This document shows, piece after piece, positions 42,081-52,999 of a DNA stretch of 64,000 nt. The notes beneath the pieces were generated by a model. It searched no databases. It was not told where the DNA came from and saw only the letters and a program-made list of their open reading frames with translations. The stretch covers positions 53,308,997 through 53,372,996 of the forward strand of contig OW799237.1 of the NCBI GenBank assembly GCA_941918925.1, read 5' to 3'. Each line of letters starts with the position of its first letter. The first letter of the stretch is position 1. Both the position numbers and the translations under genes were made by a program. This DNA comes from Phyto melanocephala. Taxonomy: Eukaryota; Arthropoda; Insecta; Diptera; Rhinophoridae.

Positions 42081-43217
42081 ATGTTGTCGCAGAAAAGAAA
42101 AAAACTCTGGGGTAATAACCCAAAATTTAAAGTGCCAAAAATATCCGACGTACCTAGCAGCAGTGCAAATAGATTTCAGCTACTTGCAAATGAAGAAGAA
42201 GAAGAAGACAGTACTCACAAGGAGAAAATACCACCTATTGTAGTGGACTCAGTTCATAGTTTTTCGTCAGTTTTTGGGCTAATTGGAGAAAGGTATAAGT
42301 TTAAAAGAATGTCAATTGGAACAAAAATATTATCTAGTTCAAGAACTCTTTATGAAGAGGCCTTAAATCTACTAAGAACCAAAAAGTACCAGTTTTACAC
42401 GCATGAAATAAAAGATGCGAAAACCTTTAAATTAGTGTTGTTTGGTCTTATTCAAATGGACACTAAGATAATCAGTGATGAATTTAACAAATCACACAAC
42501 ATAAATCCGGTAAGTGTTAAGGAAATCACTACCAAAAGGTCTACCGCCGACGATACACTATATCTAATTGAGTTTGACCGCCAGCAAGTGTCGAAGAGGG
42601 ATATATTAAAAATTAGGTATTTTAGTAATATTGCCGTTTACTGGAGAAGACCACTCAAGGGCAGTAAAGGTCCTACACAATGCACCAAATGCTCTATGTA
42701 TGGTCATGGTGCTAGAAACTGTAACAGAGTAGTAGTGTGTGCAGCCTGTGCTGGTAATCATGAATTTGCAGATTGCCCATTGAACAAAGCTGCAAATAGT
42801 GATAACGTCGTTTATAAATGTCACAACTGCACAAAAAAGAATTTTAGAAATGTGAAGCACAGAGCTGACGACCCTAAATGCCCATGTCGTCAGAAATATC
42901 TTGAGATTCGACAACGTACCACAGCCAGAATGAAGGTGCCACACAAGAATTATATGATGAACTTCAACGTCAATGAAGTTAATTTTCCACAACTGCCCGG
43001 TAAGGAGCATCAAAATTATCCACGTGACTCTGGTGCCAAAAATATACTGTACTCAGATGTAACAAGAAGTAAAAATCTTGTGAACAGAAATGAAGATGAT
43101 ATTTCCAATGAGAAATTAATGGAAATATTTTTTGATGCTGTCGATGCACTTCAAAGATGCCAAAATAAGTACGACAAGCTACGAGTGCTGGGAATGATGC
43201 TTCAACATGCCATATAA
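42081..43217 (+). CDS. Jockey ORF1, gag-like nucleic-acid-binding protein
   Basis: 378 residues. The N-terminal half is Lys/Ser-rich. The middle (about residues 70-190) has the conserved Jockey gag core, with KYQFYTHEIKDAKTFKLVLF and KISDEFNKSHNINPVSVKE-like spacing. Residues about 198-270 hold three zinc-knuckle units: CTKCSMYGHGARNC (CCHC), CAACAGNHEFADC (CCHC) and CHNCTKKN with later Cys. In Jockey elements this protein packages the RNA and, in flies, can localise to nuclear or telomeric sites. The start ATG at 42,081 is the first in frame after the roughly 125-bp 5' leader. No disruption seen. Confidence 0.9.
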   Translation: MLSQKRKKLWGNNPKFKVPKISDVPSSSANRFQLLANEEEEEDSTHKEKIPPIVVDSVHSFSSVFGLIGERYKFKRMSIGTKILSSSRTLYEEALNLLRTKKYQFYTHEIKDAKTFKLVLFGLIQMDTKIISDEFNKSHNINPVSVKEITTKRSTADDTLYLIEFDRQQVSKRDILKIRYFSNIAVYWRRPLKGSKGPTQCTKCSMYGHGARNCNRVVVCAACAGNHEFADCPLNKAANSDNVVYKCHNCTKKNFRNVKHRADDPKCPCRQKYLEIRQRTTARMKVPHKNYMMNFNVNEVNFPQLPGKEHQNYPRDSGAKNILYSDVTRSKNLVNRNEDDISNEKLMEIFFDAVDALQRCQNKYDKLRVLGMMLQHAI

Positions 43218-45885
43218 ATCAACAGTAAGTCACAATGTTCATGTTATGCACTGGAATGCTCAAGGCATAACGACTGAGTCAGCAGCTTCACAGCTGGAAA
43301 AATTTTTATACGACAAGGAAGTTGATATTCTCCTTATCAATGAGACTTTTTTGAAACCCTACCATAAATTTAAACTTGGGGGCTACAAAATTTATAGAGA
43401 GGATAGACCAACACATGGCGGAGGTGTACTCATCGCGATAAAATATAATGTTGAACACGAAATATTACCAACTATAAATACGCGTGTGGCGGAAAATATT
43501 TCGGTACGAGTAATAATAAATAGGCGCCCTGTGATATTTACATCTGCGTACAATCCGGCTCACACTATACATTTTAAAACTGATATGGATGCCTTAACTA
43601 ATCGTTCAAATGACTTCTTTTTATTCGGTGATTTAAACGCTCAACATACTCACTGGAATTGCTTTTCAAACAATATTGCTGGTAATGAGCTTTATAGCCA
43701 TTGCCTTCAATCGAACTACTATATTTATTACCCGAATGCATTTACTCGTTTTGGACAAAATATAAATCCAGTACAGCCGTCTACAGTAGACATCCTTTTA
43801 ACTAACTCTTGTCTTCCTTTTTCAACCTTGGAAACACATCCAAATATTCTGCAGTCGGACCATGTACCAATATCTTGCGTCATTTATGGAGAGGTACATA
43901 ATAGCATTTTGTTGGTACCCCTATATAATCGAGCCGATTGGTTATCAATAAAAAACTGGGTGGAGAATGAAATACTATTACAAGATATAAATCAAAATAT
44001 TACAAACACAGGTAATCTAGATGTATCTTTAAGTAAACTAATATATATTGTAAAAGAAGCTACTAATAGAATACCAGTTGGTCATAGAAACCCCTGGCAA
44101 CGGCAAATTTCAGAAATTAGCAAAATGCTAATTGCTCAGAGAAACAAATACAGACGTAAATTCCAAAGATGTAGGGATTTAAATTATAGAATGCATTTAT
44201 ATTGTGTCTTGAAACAGCTAAATAGGCTTATTCACTTTCACCTGAATAAAGACAGGAATGAGTCTTGGTCGAAATTCATTTCAAATCTGCCTACCGGTTC
44301 CAAAAAGTTTTGGAAATTAACTAAAACTTTAAAAGGCAAGAATCCTACATATTCTAAACTTCATGTAGATGGATCAATTCTGAATTCTGACGTCGAAAAG
44401 TCAAATGCAATAGCTGACGTATTTGCTAGTTCACATACTATTACTATTAACAATCCATCACCCATGAACTCGGTTGTATCAAGATGCATTAATGACCTTA
44501 ATCAAACTCTTATCGACAATACAAGTATTAAACTAACAAATTTGGCTGAAGTCAAATCATTTGTCCATTTGCTGAAAAATAATAAAGCTCCTGGCTTAGA
44601 TGGGATTAACAGTATAATACTTAAAAATATGCCCGACTCAGTTTTTGAAATTTTAAGTAAATTATTTAACTTCTGCCTGAGCAATGGGTACTTCCCACAC
44701 GTTTTTAAAATGGCTAAGGTAATTCCAATCCACAAATCTGGAAAGGATCCTAAATTGCCCTCTAGCTATAGGCCAATAAGTATTCTTAGCCTATTGGATA
44801 AGGTGTTCGAGAAAATTATTCACTCCAGAATTTTAGATTTTTTAAATTGCAATAATATCATAAATAAAGAACAATTTGGTTTTCGAAAAGAGCACTCCAC
44901 TGTACATCAACTTAAGAGAGTTGTTAACTTTCTTGAATGTAATAAAAGTAATCGAAAAAGCACTGGAGTCGTTTTTCTTGATATCGAAAAAGCTTTTGAC
45001 TCAATCTGGCATGATGGACTAGTGTATAAATTAAATACGTTAAATTTTCCAATTTACCTTCAAAAACTTATCAAAAGCTTTTTAGATAAACGTACGTTTG
45101 TTGTATCTGTCAATAACAAATTTTCTAGTGAAAGGCAAATACCTGCGGGCTTGCCGCAAGGATCAGTATTATCCCCTACACTATACTCGATATATACATC
45201 TGATGTTACTCTAAGAAGAGACCATGATGCAGCTTTTTACGCGGATGACAGCGCCTTTATTTGTTGCGGTAAAGTCTCGAATGCGATTATTAGAAGAATG
45301 GAAAATAATCTTAAATTAATTCGTAAATACTATGACAAATGGAAAATAAAAGTCAATGACGATAAAACTCAAGCAATTATATTTCCATTCAACAAATCGC
45401 GAAAACGCTTTCCTACTAGATATTTATCGTCTAGGGGAACAATTATCCCATTGAAGGACGAAATTAAATATCTAGGAGTAATCCTTGACAGAAAACTTTT
45501 ATTCAAACAGCATGTTAATTACATTTGCGAGAAGGCAATTAAGTGTAGTCGTGCCTTATACCCCTTAATTGGCCGAAGATCTAATCTTAATATAAAGAAC
45601 AAAGTTCTTATTTACAAAATGTGTATTCGACCGATTATGACCTATGGTTGTCAAATCTGGTCCCAAAAGGCTGCTAAAACGCATACAAAAAAATTGCAAA
45701 TCATTCAAAATAAAAACTTGAAAATAATACACAATCTACCTTTTAGATATCCAACTTATCTTCTACACAGAAACTTTGACTTCAAAATGTTTAATTTATT
45801 GACAAGGGAACTGACGCTGTCATTTAATGAAAAATGCAGAAGGTCAAATTTTGAAATAATAAGAAATTTGCTGAACAACCACTGA
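43207..45885 (+). CDS. Jockey ORF2, endonuclease-reverse transcriptase
   Basis: 892 residues, uninterrupted. Endonuclease at about 5-230: VMHWNAQGITTES (Asn), DILLINETFLKPY (Glu), FLFGDLNAQHTHWNC (Asp, Asn), PSTVDILLTN, LQSDHVPISCVI (Asp-His). RT at about 450-700: NKAPGLDGINSIIL, AKVIPIHKSGKDPKL, SSYRPISILSLLDKVFEKII, QFGFRKEHSTVHQL, VVFLDIEKAFDSIWHDGL (Asp), GLPQGSVLSPTLYSIYTSDV, AAFYADDSAFICC (YADD at about 677), and IKYLGVILDRKLLFKQHV. No RNase H domain, as usual for Jockey. It overlaps ORF1 by 11 bp in the +1 frame, so reinitiation after ORF1 is plausible. All catalytic residues are present. Confidence 0.95.
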   Translation: MPYKSTVSHNVHVMHWNAQGITTESAASQLEKFLYDKEVDILLINETFLKPYHKFKLGGYKIYREDRPTHGGGVLIAIKYNVEHEILPTINTRVAENISVRVIINRRPVIFTSAYNPAHTIHFKTDMDALTNRSNDFFLFGDLNAQHTHWNCFSNNIAGNELYSHCLQSNYYIYYPNAFTRFGQNINPVQPSTVDILLTNSCLPFSTLETHPNILQSDHVPISCVIYGEVHNSILLVPLYNRADWLSIKNWVENEILLQDINQNITNTGNLDVSLSKLIYIVKEATNRIPVGHRNPWQRQISEISKMLIAQRNKYRRKFQRCRDLNYRMHLYCVLKQLNRLIHFHLNKDRNESWSKFISNLPTGSKKFWKLTKTLKGKNPTYSKLHVDGSILNSDVEKSNAIADVFASSHTITINNPSPMNSVVSRCINDLNQTLIDNTSIKLTNLAEVKSFVHLLKNNKAPGLDGINSIILKNMPDSVFEILSKLFNFCLSNGYFPHVFKMAKVIPIHKSGKDPKLPSSYRPISILSLLDKVFEKIIHSRILDFLNCNNIINKEQFGFRKEHSTVHQLKRVVNFLECNKSNRKSTGVVFLDIEKAFDSIWHDGLVYKLNTLNFPIYLQKLIKSFLDKRTFVVSVNNKFSSERQIPAGLPQGSVLSPTLYSIYTSDVTLRRDHDAAFYADDSAFICCGKVSNAIIRRMENNLKLIRKYYDKWKIKVNDDKTQAIIFPFNKSRKRFPTRYLSSRGTIIPLKDEIKYLGVILDRKLLFKQHVNYICEKAIKCSRALYPLIGRRSNLNIKNKVLIYKMCIRPIMTYGCQIWSQKAAKTHTKKLQIIQNKNLKIIHNLPFRYPTYLLHRNFDFKMFNLLTRELTLSFNEKCRRSNFEIIRNLLNNH

Positions 45886-46119
45886 GGGTCTTTTGTTTAA
45901 AAGACACATTTCAGTGATTGTTTTAAAATCTCTTATAACTTCTAAGTTGATGCGAGGTTTTTTATGCACAACTTTTCCTTAAATCTGTGATATTAGTAGT
46001 TTCTTTATTTTATTAATAAGATGTTAATTGTTGTAATACTATATGTAAATTCTCATAACTCTGTTAATGATATTGATAAAATGAATAAGTTTTTAATAAA
46101 GGATAATAATAATAATAAT

Positions 46120-46260
46120 AAAAAACATCAAAAGGTTTTTGAAAGTAAGGGACGACGCGATCCCCAAAATGTTATACATGATGATAAAATATGAAATCTC
46201 TATTAGACTAAAAAAAACGTTGCCCATTTTTGTATTTTACGGTACCTGTTGTAAATAAAT
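46120..46260 (+). repeat. Old dispersed repeat, copy 2, right half
   Basis: AAAAGGTTTTTGAAAGTAAGG continues the sequence interrupted at 41,956; the uninterrupted order is seen at 12,925-12,950. Confidence 0.4.
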
Positions 46261-46379
46261 CTTAAAAGTATTTAAAACAAACAAAAAATAAATAAAAAAA
46301 AAACTATAATTTGTGGTTATTGCACAAATTATCAGAACCCTTTTGAAGCTTCCAGAGTAAAATGAAAAAAGTGTATAGA

Positions 46380-46545
46380 AGTTTAGAGTTATTCCAAATA
46401 ATACAGGAATGTAATGCTAAGCCTGTTGAACAGAAATTAAAATTTTTAGCTAAAAAACTATGTGAAATTTTAAAATGTCATGGAGATAGTGATATATCAT
46501 CAGTAAAGCAATGTTAAAAGGATTTCAAAAAAATTTAATGTATGG
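46380..46545 (+). pseudogene. RAG1/Transib-like transposase, N-terminal fragment
   Basis: QECNAKPVEQKLKFLAKKLC and EILKCHGDSDISSVKQC parallel KSNAGTIDEKLDFLVRKLSE / ILKCQGDGDILALKQCL at 14.8 kb, with stops on each side. Only this short conserved block remains. It follows the old repeat at the same relative side as the 14.8-kb fragment follows 12.5-13 kb, suggesting both loci descend from one larger element. Confidence 0.55.
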
Positions 46546-46559
46546 GTGTTTCTACATTA

Positions 46560-47850
46560 ATAGGTACTATTGACGGGTACATTAAAAAATCATATATATT
46601 TTGAAAATTTGTGATATATCCACAAATGTGTTTAATAATAAATAAAGTTTGTTTTTTTAACAATAAATTGCCATACCAAATGTTCTAATTTTAAGTTTTG
46701 TCATACTACTACTTGTTAATTTTTATTTTTTAAACTGATTTAATTTTATTTATTGTAACTTAAGTTTTATCGTGCCACTATCTACCCAGTACTATTAGAT
46801 AAGACTTGTTCTTGTTGTGCTGTATAAATTACCTTAGTTCAGTCATAACTTCATGTTTACCTAAAAAAAAGTATCTATCCTGGCCTGTCCCTTTACTATT
46901 CTGTAACAAAATCTTTGAAATTTAGCACATTACTAATTCTCTAAACATCTAATCGTTATTTATTACACAAAGTAGTATAAATAACAATGAAAGTTATTTA
47001 AATAAACTTTTAAATTAATTTTATATTCTATTAAAAAAATTACACAGTTTTTGTCACTCGTATTTTATGTCTCCTCCCCTTGCATATATTTCGACCCTTT
47101 AAAAATGCCGCTAAAATGCGTTGACGCTGCAAATTTTAATAGCGGAGCATTTGTTTTGAAGTGAATTTAACAATTAAAATCGCGCGAGACATTAGTGTAC
47201 TCTTATTGGGCCGATAATTCGACACCACTCGGGTCGCTCGCACGTGTCAGTAATTTATGTATCTCCACTGGTGAGTTTTATTCGCTTGTTATTAGTGGTT
47301 TAAGTTTGTTTGTAATAATTATTGATTTTAATTTCAGTATAATTTACTGTGTTAGTTTGTTTTTTTGTTGCAATACATATTATTTTGATTTAGTTCTTTG
47401 ATGAAAACATCTCTCCCCTGCCGTATTTCCTCAGATTCATCAGCTTCCAGGGTAGATCAGGAAGTGAGATATTACTTCTTTCTTAGTATTTCACGTAGGT
47501 ATAATATTTTACGTTAAACCAACCCATATCCACTATATACGTTATACGTGTTTTAACGCTTAAAGGATTTATGTATGCCTTATTTAAAATGAATTTGGTT
47601 TTAAATTAGTTTTATATTACTTACATACATAGGTATGTAGCATTATACAATAATAGAAGGTATTGCAGTTCTTTCTTTCGTCGCCATATTAACGTTCTGA
47701 CATTCAAGAGTTATAAAAAATCGTGCTAACCAACTTTTTTCTAAAATCCAAGTATTCGTTTTTATTTTGTGAAATTTAAATAGTTAGTGTAGCATAGATA
47801 AGAGTGTGCCTTTGGAATGCAGGATAACGGATTCTACATATTGTATTTTG
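46560..47850. other. AT-rich spacer
   Basis: No gene recognised. A less AT-rich patch at 47,180-47,280 (GGGCCGATAATTCGACACCA) has an open frame (47,195-47,401) without family resemblance. Confidence 0.4.
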
Positions 47851-47851
47851 T

Positions 47852-48091
47852 TTACTCTACATTATTAATTTTAATGTTAGAAATAAAATTATATATATTG
47901 CGGATGTTGTTTTTTGCTGGTTTCATAAGGGCGTTTAGACCATTATTTGCTAAAATTTTTTTTTGAAGATTTTTAAGTTTAGGAGAGGTTGTTAGGATGT
48001 GCTCTACTGAAAGAGTTAATCCACAGTGTTGACATATGTTTCTATAGTTATTGTTTATTAGGTGTTGGTGAGTTGCAATGGTGTGTCCCAT
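47852..48091 (-). pseudogene. I-like C-terminal Cys/His knuckle
   Basis: MGHTIATHQHLINNNYRNIC, then QHCGLTLSVEHILTTSPKLK: C-x2-C-x-H with the last Cys changed to Ser. Confidence 0.7.
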
Positions 48092-48249
48092 ACGTAAACG
48101 GGAGAAGATTTTTATTTTCTTATTATTGACATCATTTGGATATACTTATAAGTGGTTCTTTATTTGGGTTTATTTGAGAGTAGTGCTGATTATGGAAATT
48201 TACCCATTCTTCTTTTTTTATGAGCGCGGAGTTTGTTTCGAATTGTGTT

Positions 48250-49922
48250 TTTGAGGTCAAGTTTTTCGAATTTTATTTACGGATCGCCATTTAGTATTTG
48301 ATGGGTTTTGTATAGCTAAGATAACTGATAAGCTGTCTGAAAATATTAATGTACTAGAAAAGCCCGGCGCGCGTTGCTACGCCCCTTAATGAATAAAAAT
48401 GCATTCTGAACTTAAATTGAATATCAAGTGCAAAAAGCTAAAAATTATAACTTTTTTAATTGGCGAGGCATTGCCCACTTTTCTAATCACGAAACTGTAT
48501 AGTCATGACAGCTCAATATGTGAGCAAAGTTTAAGAAAAATCGGTGAAGTACAAGTAGCTGAAAATGATAATTTTTTTTATGGGCGTGACACTGCTCATT
48601 TTTCTAATCAAGAAACTATATAGTTATGACAATTCAATATGTGTGCAAAGTTTCACAAAAATCGGTCCAGAGCAAGAACCTCAATATTCTAACTTTTTAA
48701 TGCGCGTGGCCCCGCCCACTTTTATAATTCCGAAATTATATAGTCATGATAGCTCAATATGTGAGCAAAGTTTCAGAAAAATCGCTCAAGTGCAAGTAGC
48801 TAAAAATTATAACTTATTTCTTATGGGCGTTGCACTGCCCACTTTTCTAATTACGAAACTGTATAATTATGAGAGCTCAATATTGCAAACTTTCGGAAAA
48901 ATTGGTGAAGTTCAAGTAGCTGAAAATTATCTTTTTTTTATGGGCGTGGCACTGCCCACTTTTCTAATCACAAAATTGTAAAGTCATGACAGCTCAATAT
49001 ATGTGCAAAGTTTCAGAAATATCGTTCCAGTGCAAGTACCTCAAAATTATAAAGTCAATATGTGTGCAAAGTTTTAGAATAATCGGTCCAGTGCAAGTAC
49101 ACCAAAATGATACCTTTTTTTATGGGCGTGACACTGCTCACATTTCTAATCACGAAATTATTTAGTTATGACAGCTCGATATGTGTGCAAAGTTTCAGAA
49201 AAATCGGTCTGGTGCAAGTATCTCAAAATTATAACCTTTTTTTATGGGCGTGGCCCTGCCCACTTTTCTAATCACGAAAATATATGGTTATGACAGCTTA
49301 GTATGTGTGCAAAGTTTCAGAAAAATCGGTCCAGTGCAAGTACCTCAAAATTAAAACTTTTTTAGGGGCGTGGCCCCGCCCACTTTTCTTATCACAAAAT
49401 TATTTAGTCATGACAGCTCGATATGTGTGCAAAGTTTCAGAAAAATCGTTCAAGTGCAAGTAGCTAAAACTGATAACTAATTTTTATGGGCGTGGCCCCG
49501 CCCACTTTTTTCCACCCATAAACACTCCCTGGTATGTGTACAGCAACTTGCCAAAGTTTGAGTCCGATCGGTTTTACAGTTTCGGAGTCTATAGCTAACA
49601 CACACACACAGAGTTTCACTTTTATATATATAGATGTAGATAGATTCTTGTTGGATTTACTAGCTAGATGTATTGCTTGTATGATTCAAGCTGCTTCAGC
49701 AGTAAAGATTGATGATGTGTCTGAGAGGATTTTGGTTGAGAGTGTGTTACCATTGTTGTCTACTACTGCATATGCTGTACAAAATGTGTCTTTCGACGCA
49801 TCAGTAAAATAGTATTGCCACTCAGTTGTATTGTAGCAAGATATTAGTTCATAGAAAAGTTTAATGAAAACATCATCTGGGGTGTTTTCTTTTTCGTGGG
49901 TTGACAATGATGTGTCACACAA
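48250..49922 (-). pseudogene. I-like RNase H, interrupted
   Basis: 49,922-49,640: WQYYFTDASKDTFCTAYAVV (Asp-1) and SSIFTAEAA (Glu), then IQAIHLASKSNKNLS. Across the Helentron-like insertion the frame resumes at 48,350 as IFSDSLSVILAIQNPSNTKW (Asp-3 context). The split places the transposon exactly within one coding exon. Confidence 0.75.
48353..49635 (-). mobile_element. Helentron-like element, family 1, copy D
   Basis: From ACTAGAAAAGCCCGGCGCGC to ACTTTTATATATATAGAT, about nine 120-bp units (one shortened near 49,050), closing block CCGATCGGTTTTACAGTTTC, short CA run. The longest family 1 copy in the window and the only one shown to sit in former coding sequence. Confidence 0.65.
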
Positions 49923-50249
49923 ATTGCTGTCATATTGTTAAGTAGAGTGTTTTGTCCTTAATGTAGTTAATATTTGTTTATAATTAATTATATTATTGTG
50001 AATACATTGATATATAGTTGACGGTATTCTTGGAGCTCTTTTATATGATGTTGTTATGGATACGTCTGTCAATTATTGAGTTATTATATAATAGAAACTT
50101 AGGTAAAATTCGGTTTTTAGATTCGATGATAATTTGTTTTATTGATGGAAGACCTGATTCTAAAAAAATAATGTTCTTCGGAGTTGTGCGGTAGGCGTAA
50201 ATACTAGATCTTATGGTTTGGTGATACGTTGTTTTAATTGGATTTAGGT

Positions 50250-51583
50250 TTGATTAGCACAATTTCCGTAGTCCATATTCTATTTTACTAACAAGTTTTT
50301 TTACCAAATATGTGAGGGTATTTATATGGGTAAAGCTTCTTGTTGCAAGATATAGTATTAGGTTCGCTAGGTTAGGTTTTTTTTTTCCAAATATTACTCC
50401 TAATATTTTTTTTTCGAAACGTTAGGATTACTATGTTATTGACTACTAGATTAGTTGGACTGCTGTTGTGTTTTCTACAAATATGTATTTAGAATAGTTG
50501 ATTTTTCTAATGATATCTTTGCTCCTGATGTTTTTGCCCAATTATTAATATCGGTAATAACTTTTCAAAATAGTTCGTTCATTTTAAATGTATCATTGTT
50601 TTAAGACATAATGTTGAGATCGTCAGCATAGAGACAATGATCAACATATTAATGATTGTTTATAATATTACTGATTTGGTTAAACGCTATTTGGAATAAT
50701 ACCAATGATAAAGGTGATCCTTGTGGAATGCCATTTGTAAGTTGATAGCTGTTTGAAAGATCTTGGTTTATCTGTACTTTTATTATTCTACTAGTCAAAA
50801 ATGATTTTACATAGGTAACAATTTTTTGACCTATACCCTAAGATTTTAGTGTGTCTACCTATAGTATAACGTGTATTCCTATACGATCTAAAGCTTTTTC
50901 AAAATCTATTGCCAATATTGATGTATGGTTTTTAGATGATAGCGTTTTTGTGACATAGAAGTCGATATGAAGTAGAGCATCAGCGCAACACCGATTAGAT
51001 TTATATACAACTTGGTTTACAGCAACTAATTTTTTTGTTTCTACGTACCATAGATGCGTTTAGCTATTATTCTCTCCAGTAGTTTTGAAAGGCATGACAA
51101 TATAGAAATTGGTCCATAACCCGTGAAGTCATGATGGTTTTTGTTTGGTTTGGGAACGCAGATAATGATAGCTGTTTTCCATTAATGTGGTGTTATACCT
51201 ACGTTGAATATTTTATTATAGTGTTGAAGAAGTATAAATTTGCTTGGTTGTCAGAGATGTTTTATCATACAATAGAATATTCTATCAAAACCTGGTGTTT
51301 TACCATTTACGTTGTTTAAAACCATTTTAAGTTCAAGCATATTTATGAGGGTTTCGATGATTTAAGCTAGATTATTGGTTGTCCAAGTGTTTGAATGATT
51401 TATATTATTTTTGGCTAACTTAAATTCCGCAGAAAAATTTGTATCTGAGGAGTTAATTGACCACTTGTTGGCAAAGAAATTGGCAATTTCTTTTGATTTC
51501 GTAATAATACCGTTACCAGTTTCAATTGCAGATATTTCTTTAAATGTCTTGTGGCTTGAAATCATGTTGATTTTTTTCCACAC
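50250..51583 (-). pseudogene. I-like reverse transcriptase
   Basis: From 51,583: MWKKINMISSHKTFKEIS and SKEIANFFANKWSINSSDT (linker before RT). Then DALLHIDFYVTKTL, SILAIDFEKALDRIG (first Asp), SFLTSRIIKVQIN, LTNGIPQGSPLSLVLFQIAF, and DHCLYADDLNIM (YADD box near 50,620). Then ISLEKSTILN and KKILGVIFGKKK. Stops interrupt several blocks; the motifs remain in the correct order. Confidence 0.75.
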
Positions 51584-51949
51584 GAGAGATAGGTTTATGT
51601 TTTTGGTAAAGTTTTCGAAACTAAGTATTTTACCTTTTCTACATTCTCGTTTGAATTTGGAATTAGTTTTTTTGTAAAAGACTAAATTAGTGCTACTTGG
51701 ATGTTTTCATCCATCTCATCTCTTAGTTTTTTTCTGTTCAGAGTTCTGCTAATGTTTTGCTCCACCAAGGGACAAAACGTTTCGGTGTAGATGCTGTAGA
51801 TGGGGTATGTGTTGATTAGCTGCGGTTCTAATGGTTTTAGTTATAATAGCGTTGTTTTTGTTAGTATTGTTTGTAAGGTTTAAGTTGCTGAGTTTTTGTT
51901 CAGTTTGTGTCTCGAAAAGGGTCCAGTTGGCTTTTTTAAAATTGAATTT

Positions 51950-52400
51950 TCGTCTGAATTTTAAAGGTAATCCATTTGTGTTTGTTATTATAGTTGTTTT
52001 TATGGGGAAGTGATTGCTATGATGTAGATCATCGAGTGTTTTGCACGATAAAAGTGGTAGAAGGGAGGCATATATTGTTTTGATTTAATGAGTTTTCGAT
52101 AATTATTTCACGTGTATTATTTGTATGAGATCCCCATAGCGTATTTCAACTGTTAACATCTACCAACAAGATAATAGGGGTATGAATGTTGCAGAAAAGG
52201 TGATTAATGTAGTAATAAAGGTTCATCTGGATGTACATATATAAATAGAGATTATTGTTATTTTTACATTAAGCATTAATTTAATAGATATGTTAAGTAA
52301 TTTTAAGGAGTTGTGTATAAGTTTGTGGGGAACATTATCCCGAACAAATATACCAATTCCATTTTTGGCGTGGTTGTTGTTTGGTTTATTTTGTAAATAG
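51950..52400 (-). pseudogene. I-like endonuclease remnant
   Basis: Reads HAKNGIGIFVRDNVPHKLIH, LKLLNISIKLMLNVKITIIS and, in a shifted frame, RYGDLIQIIHVK (the WG-x5-N-x-RG region). Catalytic GDxN is not intact. Confidence 0.6.
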
Positions 52401-52999
52401 TGTTTAAATGAATACCAAACCGCGCCTTAATGTTGATAATGTATATGGGTCTGAAAGTGAATCTGAAGACGAACCACTAATAAATTATATAAAGTCAAAG
52501 CAGCTTTAAGTATATTCTCAGTCTTGTTTTCAAGGAGTTTCCGAAGGCATGCCAGCTTGTAAACGAGCAACATAACAGCCCCCAATTAAAAAATGTAAGG
52601 ACAAAGAATTTTTATGCTTTTGACGAAAGTGTTAACATCTTATCTCAATCGATATATTTTTTAATGTTTGTTTTTATAAGTGGAAGTTCTTATTTAAGTT
52701 TAAAGTTTTTATTGGAGCATTGATGCTCTATATGTTTTTGTAATCTTATATTGCAAAATATGTGCAATTAAATAATTTAATTTTTTTCGACTACGTTTAT
52801 GTAAGCAGATTCTTAGTATTTTTGTTTTCTAAATTACATCAAAGAAGACTGTATGGAAATTTTAGTCTAATTTTTTTTTTGTTTTAAACTATCACCAAAT
52901 ACTGAATAATTGAAGTTGATTCTTACGAAAATAAGTTTTGTTCTCAATTTATCACGCCGCCATTCCTAATATCAGATAACCTCTTAACGTAGAATGACC
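52401..52999. other. Spacer; short acidic open frame
   Basis: 52,407-52,508 (plus) reads MNTKPRLNVDNVYGSESESE and then DEPLINYIKSKQL, an acidic N terminus such as transposases sometimes have. Too short to assign. Otherwise AT-rich. Confidence 0.3.

Larger units (their letters stand above)
41957..46119 (+). mobile_element. Jockey-clade non-LTR retrotransposon, full length
   Basis: 4,163 bp between 15-bp direct repeats AAAAAACATCAAAAG (41,942-41,956 and 46,120-46,134). Starts TCATCTGGCATCTCTGCCTC, ends in a (TAA)n tail. It contains open ORF1 and ORF2 overlapping by 11 bp. Intact reading frames, a perfect target duplication and a nearly identical partial copy at 55.4 kb all point to recent activity. 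Confidence 0.9.
47850..52400 (-). mobile_element. I-clade non-LTR retrotransposon, decayed, split by a Helentron-like element
   Basis: Minus-strand domains in order: endonuclease remnant (52,390-51,950), linker (51,583-51,362), RT (51,100-50,250), RNase H (49,922-49,640 plus 48,350-48,250) and a terminal Cys knuckle (48,091-47,852). EN-RT-RNH order with this knuckle fits the I clade. Stops and frameshifts are present in every domain. The Helentron-like insertion at 48,353-49,635 lies inside RNase H. Outer ends and target duplication were not found. Confidence 0.75.
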
